Source of the DNA: Candidatus Treponema caballi
Lineage (GTDB): Bacteria; Spirochaetota; Spirochaetia; Treponematales; Treponemataceae
Direction: 5' to 3'
Assembly (NCBI GenBank): GCA_018066285.1
Contig: JAGHRS010000019.1
Span: 85,068 to 149,067 of the forward strand
DNA length: 64,000 nucleotides
A model generated the notes under the pieces. The model saw only the letters and a list, made by a program, of their open reading frames with translations, had not been told where the DNA came from and searched no databases. How positions within the stretch are numbered: position 1 is the stretch's first letter; every line of letters begins with the position of its first letter. The translations under genes were made by a program, and so were the position numbers. Below are positions 9,094 through 17,422 of this stretch, piece after piece.

Positions 9094-10734
9094 ATGATGG
9101 AGTTTACATGCAAGGCTGATTACAAGGCTGAAAAAAATACCGTTCTTGGTACATTTGATGTTGCGTCATTTACGGGTGATAAGAACCTGACCGTAAAAAA
9201 AGCCTGGATAAGCACCGGCGGCTGGCAGTCCTGGAGTTCCGCGCTTGAAGTTGAGCCTGGAAAGAGACAGCCGTATCTGCATGTTGCCTTCATCACAAAA
9301 TGGATCCGCTTCCTCCTGTTTCCGGAAAGCAGTTTCAAGGTTTCACGTAATCAGGTGCTCGCACAGTTCATTACGTACCTGCGCTGGAACGACACGTATC
9401 TCTTTTTCGTGTCCTGTGGCAACATCCACGATGAGTGTCCGCCCGTGCAGTTTGTCTTTGACCGCAGAAAAAACACGGTGACCTTTGAAATCTGCGATAT
9501 CGGTAAGGAATGGAAGAAAGGCGGCCTTCAGGCAAAGATTGAAGTGTTTACCGCGCAGTCCTATTTTGAGGCTAAGGATAAGCTTTCCGAGCTTTTCGGA
9601 CACGACCATTTCAAACAGATTGATTTCCTCGGAAAAAATCCGGGTGGCTGGGAAAGCTGGTACAATCACTACACGGATATAAACGAGCGCCTTATCCTGG
9701 ATGACCTTGTGTCGCTTTCAAAGACAGACAACATCATTTCAAGCGGCAATTACAGCTCTGTCGTCTTCCAGATAGATGACGGCTGGGAACAGGCAATCGG
9801 CGACTGGGAGCCTCTTTCTGACCGCTTCCCGAACGGACTTGCGCCGCTTGCTGCTTCAATTGAGAAAAAAGGCTATATTCCCGGCTTGTGGATAGCGCCG
9901 TTCCTGTGCTCTGTGAAAAGCGAGACGGCCAAGGCGCATCCTGACTGGCTCCTCCGCGACAAACGCGGAAAGCTGGTGATTGCAGGATTCAATCCGTCCT
10001 GGGATGGCCTTTTCTACTGCCTCGATTTAAGCATTCCCGAAGTTCTTGAGCACCTTGATGCACTTATGGAACGCGCGGTAAATGAGTGGGGCTTCCGTTA
10101 CCTGAAACTCGACTTTCTGTACGCGGGCATGTACTGGGGCGCTCACAAAAACGCCGGCGCTCAGTACGAGCTCTACAACCGTGCAGTCAAAATGCTTACG
10201 TCGCGCACAAAGAATAAGGAAGGCCGCGATGTCTGTTATCTTGGCTGCGGATTGCCGTTCGAGCAGTCATTCCGCTGTTTCCCGCTATCCCGTATCGGAG
10301 CTGATACGCGCGAGCACTGGGAAAATGGCCTTTATAAGTTCATCCACTGGAATGGCCGTAACGCCGCGTTCACCAATCTGCAGGATTCGCTTGGCCACGC
10401 CATGTGGGATAAGGTTGTGTTCGCAAACGATCCGGATGTGCTGTTCGTGCGTAACGAAAACTGCTCGCTCACCCGCGATGAAAAGCTTCTGATAGCAACG
10501 GTCGATGCGCTTTTCGGAAGCCAGATCATGTATTCGGATGATCCTGCGCACTCAGACTCACCTGAAGAGAAAGCGCTTACACATGAGATATTAGAGATAA
10601 TAGAGAAAAACCGCGATAAAGAGTTCAGCGTCAAACCGCTTGGAAAAGAGTATTATGTCATCTCTTCTCGTGATGGAAGCGCACATGGCGTAATCCTTTT
10701 TGGAAGACAGCATCGTGTTGTGTGGGAGAAATGA
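9094..10734 (+). CDS. Glycoside hydrolase family 36-type alpha-galactosidase
   Basis: The 546-residue product has a beta-rich N-terminal part and a (beta/alpha)8 catalytic barrel. The barrel starts with FQIDDGWEQAIGDWE and contains LWIAPF, the nucleophile motif YLKLDFLYAG (Asp ~340) and the acid/base motif RIGADTREHW (Asp ~404). It lacks a signal peptide, so it acts in the cytoplasm, releasing galactose or a related sugar from oligosaccharides that have been taken up. The start is one of two adjacent ATGs behind GGGAGG. No transporter or other sugar enzyme adjoins it. Exact linkage specificity cannot be read from the sequence. Confidence 0.88.
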   Translation: MMEFTCKADYKAEKNTVLGTFDVASFTGDKNLTVKKAWISTGGWQSWSSALEVEPGKRQPYLHVAFITKWIRFLLFPESSFKVSRNQVLAQFITYLRWNDTYLFFVSCGNIHDECPPVQFVFDRRKNTVTFEICDIGKEWKKGGLQAKIEVFTAQSYFEAKDKLSELFGHDHFKQIDFLGKNPGGWESWYNHYTDINERLILDDLVSLSKTDNIISSGNYSSVVFQIDDGWEQAIGDWEPLSDRFPNGLAPLAASIEKKGYIPGLWIAPFLCSVKSETAKAHPDWLLRDKRGKLVIAGFNPSWDGLFYCLDLSIPEVLEHLDALMERAVNEWGFRYLKLDFLYAGMYWGAHKNAGAQYELYNRAVKMLTSRTKNKEGRDVCYLGCGLPFEQSFRCFPLSRIGADTREHWENGLYKFIHWNGRNAAFTNLQDSLGHAMWDKVVFANDPDVLFVRNENCSLTRDEKLLIATVDALFGSQIMYSDDPAHSDSPEEKALTHEILEIIEKNRDKEFSVKPLGKEYYVISSRDGSAHGVILFGRQHRVVWEK

Positions 10735-10839
10735 TGAACATTCAGTGAGTGGTCTGGCGTAACGCTTACAGAGAAGGCAGAGGCTGAGATTATTCAGGAG
10801 AAAGCATCGGAACTCCGTATTTCAGATGCTGACAGCGAC

Positions 10840-11310
10840 GTGCTTTTTGATACGGAACGTGAACCGCTGACACTTGAAGAGTATCAGGAACTGAAAGCGC
10901 TGGCGTTAAAATCCGCAGAAGATTTTTTTGCTTTATATCAATCATTTCCGGATAAGCATGTTTCTTCGCTTCCAGAACGGAAGACGTTTTACGGCCAGGT
11001 TCCTCGGACAGCAGAAGAGATGTATCAGCACACAAAAAGTGTGAATGTGTATTATTTTGGAGAAATTGGTATAAATGCAGATAATGAAGGTTCGATTCTG
11101 GAATGCAGGCAGAAAGGCTTTGCAGCTTTGGAAGAGAAACCCGATTTCCTTTCATCCGCTGTCATTGATGGCAGCTACGGAGAACTGTGGTCAGTACGGA
11201 AAGTCCTCCGCCGCTTTATCTGGCACGACCGGATTCACGCAAAAGCCATGTACCGGATGGGTGTGAAGACATTTGGCGAAGGAGTGGTTGTAAATCCGTT
11301 CGGGGTTTAA
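10840..11310 (+). CDS. DinB-like four-helix protein, 5' end uncertain (possibly truncated)
   Basis: The C-terminal two thirds match a conserved DinB-related family: FYGQVPRTAEEMYQHTKSVN, YYFGEIG, ADNEGSILECRQKGF and RRFIWHDRIHAKAMYR are highly typical blocks. The final block holds His residues of the metal-binding type. The only start with a usual codon is GTG at 10840, which has no ribosome-binding site. The same frame stays open upstream to a stop at 10735-10737 and reads as plausible protein (WSGVTLTEKAEAEI), but with no ATG, GTG or TTG. An ATG at 10734 runs into a stop after four codons. The gene may have lost its start by mutation, or may be read from a non-standard start. Enzymatic role unknown. 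Confidence 0.6.
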   Translation: MLFDTEREPLTLEEYQELKALALKSAEDFFALYQSFPDKHVSSLPERKTFYGQVPRTAEEMYQHTKSVNVYYFGEIGINADNEGSILECRQKGFAALEEKPDFLSSAVIDGSYGELWSVRKVLRRFIWHDRIHAKAMYRMGVKTFGEGVVVNPFGV

Positions 11311-11319
11311 TTGCTGTGA

Positions 11320-13356
11320 TTACGTCCGCTTTATCAGTGCGTAGAGCCCGTCCTGTGTGAGCGCAATCCAGAGCGGGCGGCCGTGCGGGCAGTGCGGATC
11401 AGGCAGTGCGAGAATCTGTGAAGCCAGCATGCGGCCGGTTCCCTCATCGAGATAGTGGCCTTCCTTTACGGCGCTGCGGCAGGCGGTATACGCTGCGAGC
11501 GTCCTTTGAAGCTCGGCCGGCTCAATCCGCTTTTCTATAAGCGCAGTGTACAGGTCGCCGGCTTTTCCCTGCCAGGTCGCTGGAACGGCCGTTACTTCCC
11601 AGATACCGGCTTCAACCTGCTTTAACGAGAATCCTGCTTCATCAAGGGCTGGCAGAAGCGAGTTCAGGTACGCATCGTCTGTATCAGACTCTGTCTCAAA
11701 CGATTCGGCTATCAGAAGCGGCTGTTTCCTGCCGCATCCTTTCATGAACTTATCGTACAGAATGCGCTCGTGTCCTGCGTGCTGGTCAATCAGAAGCAGC
11801 GTGCCATCCTTTTCGACAGCGAGGAACACCTGCATTATCTGGCCGATGTACTTAAACGAATCAAGCGGCACGTGCGGCGTCTCGTCAGGCGCGCCAAAAG
11901 CGGATGAAGCTGGAGTTGAAGATGCGGCGCCCGTAAAAGCGCAACCAGCTGTAGTTGAAGAATCGTTCGTGCTAAAAGCAGACTCAGTTCCTGTCGGACG
12001 ACCGGCGGTATAAGCGTACTCAGTTTCAGTTGAAGAGGCGCCGCTTACGTAAGCGCCCGCGGCTCCTGTCGGACGACTGCCGCTGAAAGCACTTGCAGTT
12101 CCTGTTGGACGGCCGCTCGTGTAAGCGTACTCATTTCCAGCGTTCAGCGCTGCCTCTGCAAGCGAGCGTGCAGCTGAGCGAGGTTCGCTTTCGGGGCGGG
12201 AAGCGCCGTACGCGGCATCATCTGCGACGCTGGTGCTGCCGTCAAATCCCATGTCCGTCTGCTGCCAGCTGCTTTCCATGACGGCATCGCGCTTTTCCTC
12301 AGACTGGCGTACATAAAAGCTCCGTACGGCGGTGCTGACTGCGTGATGTACGGCGGAAATATCCTTGAAGCGCACCTCTTTCTTTGCAGGGTGAATGTTG
12401 AAGTCGACGAGAGCCGGGTTAATCTCTAAGAAAAGGACGGCTGCCGGGTGCGTTCCATTCGGGAAGAAACCCGTCGCGCCGTACTCGATTGCCTGTAAGA
12501 GCGAATACTCCTGAACGCGGCGTCCGTTTACGTAAATCAAAAGGTGGCGTTTATCCGCGCGGGAAACTGCGGGATCGCCAAGAAGCAGAGTAATGCGCCA
12601 ATCTCCAAAATCGTCTGACAGTGTCTTGTCCTGTACGGTAATCTCTGAAAAGAGGTCGGGGCTTTCGTTCATCTCGAAGGCTTCGACAAAGCGTTCTGCG
12701 AGCGATTCGCCTGCAGGCAGATCAAGCCGTGTCTTGCCGTCTGCAATAAGGCGGAATGATATATCGGTGAAGGGAAGTGCTTTTTCAATGAAAATCTGCC
12801 TGCACTGAGCGGTCTCAGTTGCGGGGCGTTTCAAAAAGAGGCGGCGGGCGGGGATGTCTTCAAAAAGCGCCTGGCTCTTTACGGTTGTGCCTTCTGTGCG
12901 TGTTGCAGGGGTGATGTTGTTCCCGCCTGACCCTGCGAGCGGAGCGGCGAGTTTCCAGGCTACGTCTTCGCCCCGCCTTCTGGAGACAATCTCAAGGCGG
13001 CTCACTGCTGCAATGGAAGCGAGCGCCTCGCCGCGGAAACCGAGCGTTGAAAGGGCCTTAAGGTCATCTTCACTGGTGATTTTGCTTGTACTGTGCGGAT
13101 GTGCCGCAGCGGCGAGGTCTTCTTTCGTCATGCCGATGCCGTTGTCGGTAACGGTTACGCTGTCTATGCCGCCGCCTGAAATGTCGGCTGTTATGGCATC
13201 AGCACCAGAGTCGACCGCGTTATCAAGCATCTCGCGCAGAATGGAAGCAGGCCTGTCTATGACTTCACCTGCTGCAATCTTTCGCGCAACTTCAGTTGGA
13301 AGCGGCTTTACGGGGCGGGTACTTACTGTACGGTACTGATGCTGATTCTGCGCCAT
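11320..13356 (-). CDS. mutL: DNA mismatch repair protein MutL (endonuclease type)
   Basis: The 678-residue protein has the GHKL ATPase N terminus (IAAGEVIDRPAS, DNGIGM, GFRGEALASI), a transducer domain (NIHPAKKEVRF) and a C-terminal dimerisation/endonuclease domain. The latter has DQHAGHERILYDKF (~524) and CPHGRP (~656), as in MutL of bacteria without MutH. The start at 13356 is chosen over an in-frame 13389 because it removes the overlap with xseB and matches the family N terminus. The linker (roughly residues 408-490) is an unusual run of 12-13-residue repeats ending in Ala-Phe/Tyr. It is last in the xseA-xseB-mutL operon. Its role is to couple mismatch recognition to strand incision. Confidence 0.95.
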   Translation of the reverse strand: MAQNQHQYRTVSTRPVKPLPTEVARKIAAGEVIDRPASILREMLDNAVDSGADAITADISGGGIDSVTVTDNGIGMTKEDLAAAAHPHSTSKITSEDDLKALSTLGFRGEALASIAAVSRLEIVSRRRGEDVAWKLAAPLAGSGGNNITPATRTEGTTVKSQALFEDIPARRLFLKRPATETAQCRQIFIEKALPFTDISFRLIADGKTRLDLPAGESLAERFVEAFEMNESPDLFSEITVQDKTLSDDFGDWRITLLLGDPAVSRADKRHLLIYVNGRRVQEYSLLQAIEYGATGFFPNGTHPAAVLFLEINPALVDFNIHPAKKEVRFKDISAVHHAVSTAVRSFYVRQSEEKRDAVMESSWQQTDMGFDGSTSVADDAAYGASRPESEPRSAARSLAEAALNAGNEYAYTSGRPTGTASAFSGSRPTGAAGAYVSGASSTETEYAYTAGRPTGTESAFSTNDSSTTAGCAFTGAASSTPASSAFGAPDETPHVPLDSFKYIGQIMQVFLAVEKDGTLLLIDQHAGHERILYDKFMKGCGRKQPLLIAESFETESDTDDAYLNSLLPALDEAGFSLKQVEAGIWEVTAVPATWQGKAGDLYTALIEKRIEPAELQRTLAAYTACRSAVKEGHYLDEGTGRMLASQILALPDPHCPHGRPLWIALTQDGLYALIKRT
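11890..12135 (-). repeat. Tandem minisatellite inside the mutL linker
   Basis: At least six imperfect units of 36-39 nt encode segments such as AGRPTGTESAF, GSRPTGAAGAY and SGASSTETEYAY. The core CTGTCGGACG recurs at 11991 and 12066, with a variant at 12102; the spacings of 75 and 36 nt are multiples of three. Gain or loss of units would therefore keep the frame. Confidence 0.7.
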
Positions 13357-13366
13357 CTTGTTTCTC

Positions 13367-13612
13367 TTAAGCCTTCTGGGCGTCGTCAAGGCCTGAGAAC
13401 AGGTCGAGTTCGGGTGATTCTTCAGGCTGGACAGGCTGATTCATCAGAATCTGGATTTTGCCTTCAATCTTGTCGATATCCTTTTCCATGCCGCGGGCGA
13501 GCGTAATGCCTTCTTCAAAGCAGGCAAGCGCATCCTCAAGGCTGAGCTCAGGATTCTTGATCTTGTCTGAAAGTTCTTCAAGCCGTGCAAGTTTGTCTTC
13601 GAATTTCTTCAT
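13367..13612 (-). CDS. xseB: Exodeoxyribonuclease VII small subunit
   Basis: The 81-residue protein begins MKKFEDKLARLEELSDKI and continues LSLEDALACFEEGITLARG, both hallmarks of the XseB family, whose helical hairpins bind the long coiled coil of XseA. With XseA it degrades single-stranded DNA from both ends to oligonucleotides. GGAGGAG lies just upstream of the ATG. It is encoded 18 nt after xseA and just before mutL. Confidence 0.93.
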   Translation of the reverse strand: MKKFEDKLARLEELSDKIKNPELSLEDALACFEEGITLARGMEKDIDKIEGKIQILMNQPVQPEESPELDLFSGLDDAQKA

Positions 13613-13630
13613 ATCGTTCTCCTCCGCCGT

Positions 13631-14854
13631 TTACCGTTCACATCCGGTTACGGCTGCGGTAATCTTTCCTTCTTTAGGGATAATCTCAAGAAGCTGTCCG
13701 TTGGTTAATCCTTCCGGGCTTCTGATGATTTTTCCCGTCTCTTTATCGCGCACCATCGCAAATCCCCTGTTCAGGATTGACTTCGGATCTGCTGCCTCAA
13801 GCTGGATGATGGCTTTCTCAACGCGCTGTCTTGTTTCATCGCAGCGTACCTTCATGTTCTCAAGAAGCGCTTCCTTTGCATCGCTGAACGCTGAAAGCAC
13901 CGGCTGTTCAATCTGACGGAAACGCAGCTCCAGATTTTCACCGCTGAATGAGCGGACAAGGTTACGCGCGTTGTCTATCTTTACATCCATGAAGCGGATG
14001 AGCTCGTCCTTGCTTCTTGAAAGCGTCGTCAGTATGTCAGTGAGAAGCGGCGTACACAGTTCTGCGGCAGCGGACGGCGTCGGCGCGCGCATATCGGCTG
14101 CAAAGTCGCTTATCGCCCAGTCAATTTCGTGACCGACTGCAGAAACGACAGGAATCTTTGATGCAGCAACGGCGCGCACGACTTCTTCCTCGCTGAAGGG
14201 CAGCAGGTCTTCAATGGAGCCGCCGCCACGACCTACGATAAGCACATCCGCCATGTCGTAGCGGTTCGCTGTCTGGATCTGGCGGACAATGGTAGCTGCC
14301 GCCTCTGCGCCCTGTACAATGGCTGGAAGGATGACGATGCTCACGCACGGGTTACGGCGGCGCACAATCTGGCAGATATCGCGCAGTCCTGCTCCTGTAG
14401 GTGTTGTTACGACGCCGATTCTGCGCGGAAAGAACGGCAGTGGCTTTTTGTTTTCGCTGTCAAAAAGGCCTTCCATGGCAAGGCGTCTCTTGCGCTCTTC
14501 AAGCATGGCCAGAATATCACCGGCGCCCGCCTGTTCCATTGAATCGACCTGTATCTGGTAATTGCCGCGCGCAGGGTACACTGTCATGCGGCCTTTAACG
14601 CGCACCTGCATGCCGTCCCGCGGCTGGAAATTCAGGTACATGGCTCTTCCGCGCCACATGACTGCAGAAAGGGTTGCTGTCTTATCCTTGAGGGTGAAAT
14701 AGACGTGACCTGCGCTCGATGGCTTCCAGTTGGAAATCTCGCCTTCAACGGTGACGGCGGGAAGGGTGCCTTCAATGAGCTCCTTCATGATATCCGTCAG
14801 TTGAGAGACGGTGAGCGTCTGGTTCTGTAATGTGCTGAATTGTGACAGTTCCAT
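13631..14854 (-). CDS. xseA: Exodeoxyribonuclease VII large subunit
   Basis: The 407-residue protein has an N-terminal OB-fold (VEGEISNWKPSSAGHVYFTLKD within residues ~38-60) and a catalytic core. The core has RIGVVTTPTGAGLRDI, VLIVGRGGGSIEDLLPF and SAVGHEIDW, and a helical C-terminal region binds XseB. At 407 residues it is slightly shorter than the enterobacterial enzyme (~450). AGGGGATT precedes the ATG. It is the first gene of the xseA-xseB-mutL operon, a DNA repair and processing unit. Confidence 0.95.
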   Translation of the reverse strand: MELSQFSTLQNQTLTVSQLTDIMKELIEGTLPAVTVEGEISNWKPSSAGHVYFTLKDKTATLSAVMWRGRAMYLNFQPRDGMQVRVKGRMTVYPARGNYQIQVDSMEQAGAGDILAMLEERKRRLAMEGLFDSENKKPLPFFPRRIGVVTTPTGAGLRDICQIVRRRNPCVSIVILPAIVQGAEAAATIVRQIQTANRYDMADVLIVGRGGGSIEDLLPFSEEEVVRAVAASKIPVVSAVGHEIDWAISDFAADMRAPTPSAAAELCTPLLTDILTTLSRSKDELIRFMDVKIDNARNLVRSFSGENLELRFRQIEQPVLSAFSDAKEALLENMKVRCDETRQRVEKAIIQLEAADPKSILNRGFAMVRDKETGKIIRSPEGLTNGQLLEIIPKEGKITAAVTGCER

Positions 14855-14877
14855 CTAATCCCCTCTGTTGTGCGCAA

Positions 14878-14886
14878 ATTATATCA
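14878..14886 (-). promoter_or_regulatory. Extended -10 promoter of xseA-xseB-mutL
   Basis: On the minus strand TGATATAAT gives a perfect TATAAT with the TGn extension, 24 nt before the xseA start codon. No good -35 hexamer is visible, which fits an extended -10 promoter. Confidence 0.5.
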
Positions 14887-14919
14887 CACTTTTATTTTAA
14901 AATCCGATAATTAACACGT

Positions 14920-16485
14920 ATGAAAACCCTTATTACGCTTTTTGCAGAAAAAATAGAAAAAGAATTCCTTCCTGAAGTCATTTCCTGGGCATGTTCTGTT
15001 CCGGATGCATCGAAAATCCTTATCTGCGGCGGCAATGCGGATGTGCTTGCAGCTGCAGAAAAAGACATTCCTGAATTTGAGCAGTCCTTACCTGTAATAT
15101 ATGCAGAAACGCCGCTTCTGGCTGATGTTTTAAAAGCTGTTCTTGATACTGCGGATGATGCTGAGACAGTTCTTTTCGGGCGTCTCGAGTGTCCGTTCTA
15201 TGATGCAAGACTCACCGCGGAAACGTATAAGCTTCATACAGATTACGCTGCTGAATACTCGTTTGCTGACGGCTATCCGTTTGGCGTTGTTCCGGAATTT
15301 GTGGCAACCGGTACTGTCCGTACGCTTCAGGCGCTTTGTGGCATGAAAGACGGATTTGCTGAAAAGCCGTTCGATAACGAGGCGCTTTTCTCACTGATTA
15401 AGACTGACATCAACTCTTTCGACATAGAAACGCTTATTTCTCCTGTTGATTACAGGATGCTCCGCCTTGACTTCTCGTACAGCACAAAGCGCGGTCTCGT
15501 TCTGTGCCGCCGCCTCGCTGCCCTTAAGTCAGATCTGACAGCAAAACTGGGCCATGCTCCATCTGCTGTTGAGCTGTGCGATGAGGCTTCCGTAAATGAA
15601 GGAATACTTCACACGCTGCCAGGTTTCTACGCGGTGCAGGTTTCAGCGGCTTGTGCGGGAACCTGTAATTACTGCCCGTACCCCGAAGCCTGCAAGAAAA
15701 AGTATGGTACGGCGCCATCAGCATGCAAGACATTCATGAAGAAAGAAGATTTCGCGCGCCTTGTCGATAAAATCGCTGCATTCTCAGATGACGCCGTCGT
15801 CTCTCTTTCACTCTGGGGCGAGAGCCTGCTTCATCCTGAGATTGTTGAGCTCATAAAAACTGTGCTTTCAAAGCCATCTCTTTCTATATTGATAGAGACA
15901 GACTGCGAGAATCTGACGCAGCCGCTCATTGATGAAATTGCCGCAGCCATAAAAGCCGCTTCTCCGCGGACTAACGGCAAGAGCGCCGTCATGTGGATTT
16001 GCGGTGTTGACGCTGTCTCTGAGGCAACGTACCGTGCCCTTCACGGAGAAAACGGGCTGACGCTTGCTGCCGTAACCGAAAAGGTTCATGCACTTGAAGC
16101 TGCGTTCCCTGGTGATGTGTACGCCCAGATGGTCCGCGTCAACGAAAACGAGGATGAGCTTGAGACGTTCTTCCGCGGCTGGAACAACCGCATCATCCAG
16201 AAGTACGACTATGTGTCAGGCCAGTTGCCCGACAGAAAGCCTGCTGACTTAAGCCCGGTAAAGCGTAACTGCTGCTGGCACCTGCGCCGCGACATGAGCA
16301 TCCTCGTGGATGGAAGTGTCCCGCTCTGCCGCCAGTTCATGTTCTGCTCTGTAGTTGGAAATGCGCTTACCGATGACCTTGAAACAATCTGGAAGGCTTC
16401 AGAAGAAAGCCTTGCACTTCATATAGAAGAAAAATACGAAGGATTATGCCGGAACTGCGATGAGTTCTATACCTGCAACTTTTAA
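14920..16485 (+). CDS. Spiro-SPASM radical SAM protein
   Basis: The 521-residue protein has three parts. The N-terminal region (~1-225) looks like a degenerate nucleotidyltransferase fold (RLECPFYDARL, SFADGYPFGVVPEF). The radical SAM core has the 4Fe-4S motif CAGTCNYC (Cys ~245, 249, 252). The C-terminal SPASM-type part has clustered cysteines (NCCWH, VPLCRQFMFC, GLCRNCDEFYTC). This matches the spirochaete-specific 'spiro-SPASM' family, whose substrate has not been established to my knowledge. SPASM proteins usually bind extra iron-sulfur clusters and modify peptides, proteins or cofactors. Its stop overlaps the next gene by 26 nt, so it heads a four-gene cassette. Confidence 0.85.
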   Translation: MKTLITLFAEKIEKEFLPEVISWACSVPDASKILICGGNADVLAAAEKDIPEFEQSLPVIYAETPLLADVLKAVLDTADDAETVLFGRLECPFYDARLTAETYKLHTDYAAEYSFADGYPFGVVPEFVATGTVRTLQALCGMKDGFAEKPFDNEALFSLIKTDINSFDIETLISPVDYRMLRLDFSYSTKRGLVLCRRLAALKSDLTAKLGHAPSAVELCDEASVNEGILHTLPGFYAVQVSAACAGTCNYCPYPEACKKKYGTAPSACKTFMKKEDFARLVDKIAAFSDDAVVSLSLWGESLLHPEIVELIKTVLSKPSLSILIETDCENLTQPLIDEIAAAIKAASPRTNGKSAVMWICGVDAVSEATYRALHGENGLTLAAVTEKVHALEAAFPGDVYAQMVRVNENEDELETFFRGWNNRIIQKYDYVSGQLPDRKPADLSPVKRNCCWHLRRDMSILVDGSVPLCRQFMFCSVVGNALTDDLETIWKASEESLALHIEEKYEGLCRNCDEFYTCNF

Positions 16486-17422
16486 TGAGCGCCAGATAAA
16501 GCGCGTCATTCTGGGCGGTGAAAAACCCAGGACAAATGCAAAGATTTCTCTTTCAGTCATCCTCCTGAGCAGGAGTGGTACGCCGTTCCGTGCAGGAAAC
16601 CTTGACCAGCTGCTTTCCATCGGCTTTTCGGACATCATTTCCGTTGAGATGTCTGCTGAAAATTACAACCTGGAAGACATTTCACGACGGTATCCGTCTG
16701 TGAAGTTCATCGCACCTGAAGAAAAATGCACGCTCGGGGATATGATCAACATCGGCATGTCAGAAGCCCGCGAGAATTACGTGCTTGTTGTGTGGGATAC
16801 GCTTCACATTCCGCCGCGTTCAATCAATTCGTACGTGTTGAAACGCCTTGAGGATGAGAATATCCTCTGCTACGTTCCTATGCTTTCAAATGCCCTCATG
16901 CAGTCTCTTCCTGTCAGGATGATGCCATCCGTTGAGAACAAGGCGCTTTCCGTAACTGGCGAGCTTGTCGTTCAGGATAAGGCCCCGACGCTCTATCCGG
17001 TTGATTATGTCGGTCTCTACAACAAAAGGAAGTTTAAGGAACTTGGCGGATATGATTATTCCATAAAGTCACCATACTGGCAGAATCTTGATTTTTCTAT
17101 GCGCGCATGGCTCTGGGGGGAACAGATCCGCATGATGCCGCAGCTCCGCTTCAAGTACGAAACTGAGTTCCAGTCAGAAGATACAACGCCAGATTATTCC
17201 CAGCTCAAGTTTTTCCTTAAGAATATTGCCCCGCGTTTCAGCGAGGATCATGCATATATCCCGAAATCGCTGTTCCTGTCGTATTACAGAAACTCTGGCT
17301 GCGGTATTACCGAAGCTTTTGAGGATTTCAGGAAAGCCCGCATCTGGGTGGAAAAGAATAAATACCGTTTCAAGACAGATGCATCTCATCTTGTAACATC
17401 ATGGGAGAGTCTTCCTTTATGA
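16460..17422 (+). CDS. Glycosyltransferase-like protein of the spiro-SPASM cassette
   Basis: The 320-residue protein has a GT-A-like core: ISLSVILLSRSG opens a Rossmann-type strand, VLVVWDTLHIPP could be the metal/nucleotide-binding D-x-x equivalent, and YVGLYNKRKFKELGGYDYS is typical of family 2 glycosyltransferases. It has no membrane helix and no signal peptide. The classical DxD is not present, so activity is uncertain. It overlaps the radical SAM gene upstream by 26 nt and the fusion enzyme downstream by 4 nt (ATGA at 17419). Acceptor and sugar are unknown. Confidence 0.65.
   Translation: MSSIPATFNERQIKRVILGGEKPRTNAKISLSVILLSRSGTPFRAGNLDQLLSIGFSDIISVEMSAENYNLEDISRRYPSVKFIAPEEKCTLGDMINIGMSEARENYVLVVWDTLHIPPRSINSYVLKRLEDENILCYVPMLSNALMQSLPVRMMPSVENKALSVTGELVVQDKAPTLYPVDYVGLYNKRKFKELGGYDYSIKSPYWQNLDFSMRAWLWGEQIRMMPQLRFKYETEFQSEDTTPDYSQLKFFLKNIAPRFSEDHAYIPKSLFLSYYRNSGCGITEAFEDFRKARIWVEKNKYRFKTDASHLVTSWESLPL

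Noticed and set aside
10734..10748. ATG at 10734 as start of the DinB-like gene
   Set aside because: It reaches a stop after four codons in a different frame from the conserved protein.
11890..12135. Short tandem repeats considered as a CRISPR array
   Set aside because: Repeats are imperfect, lie within the mutL frame and lack unique spacers; they encode linker peptides.
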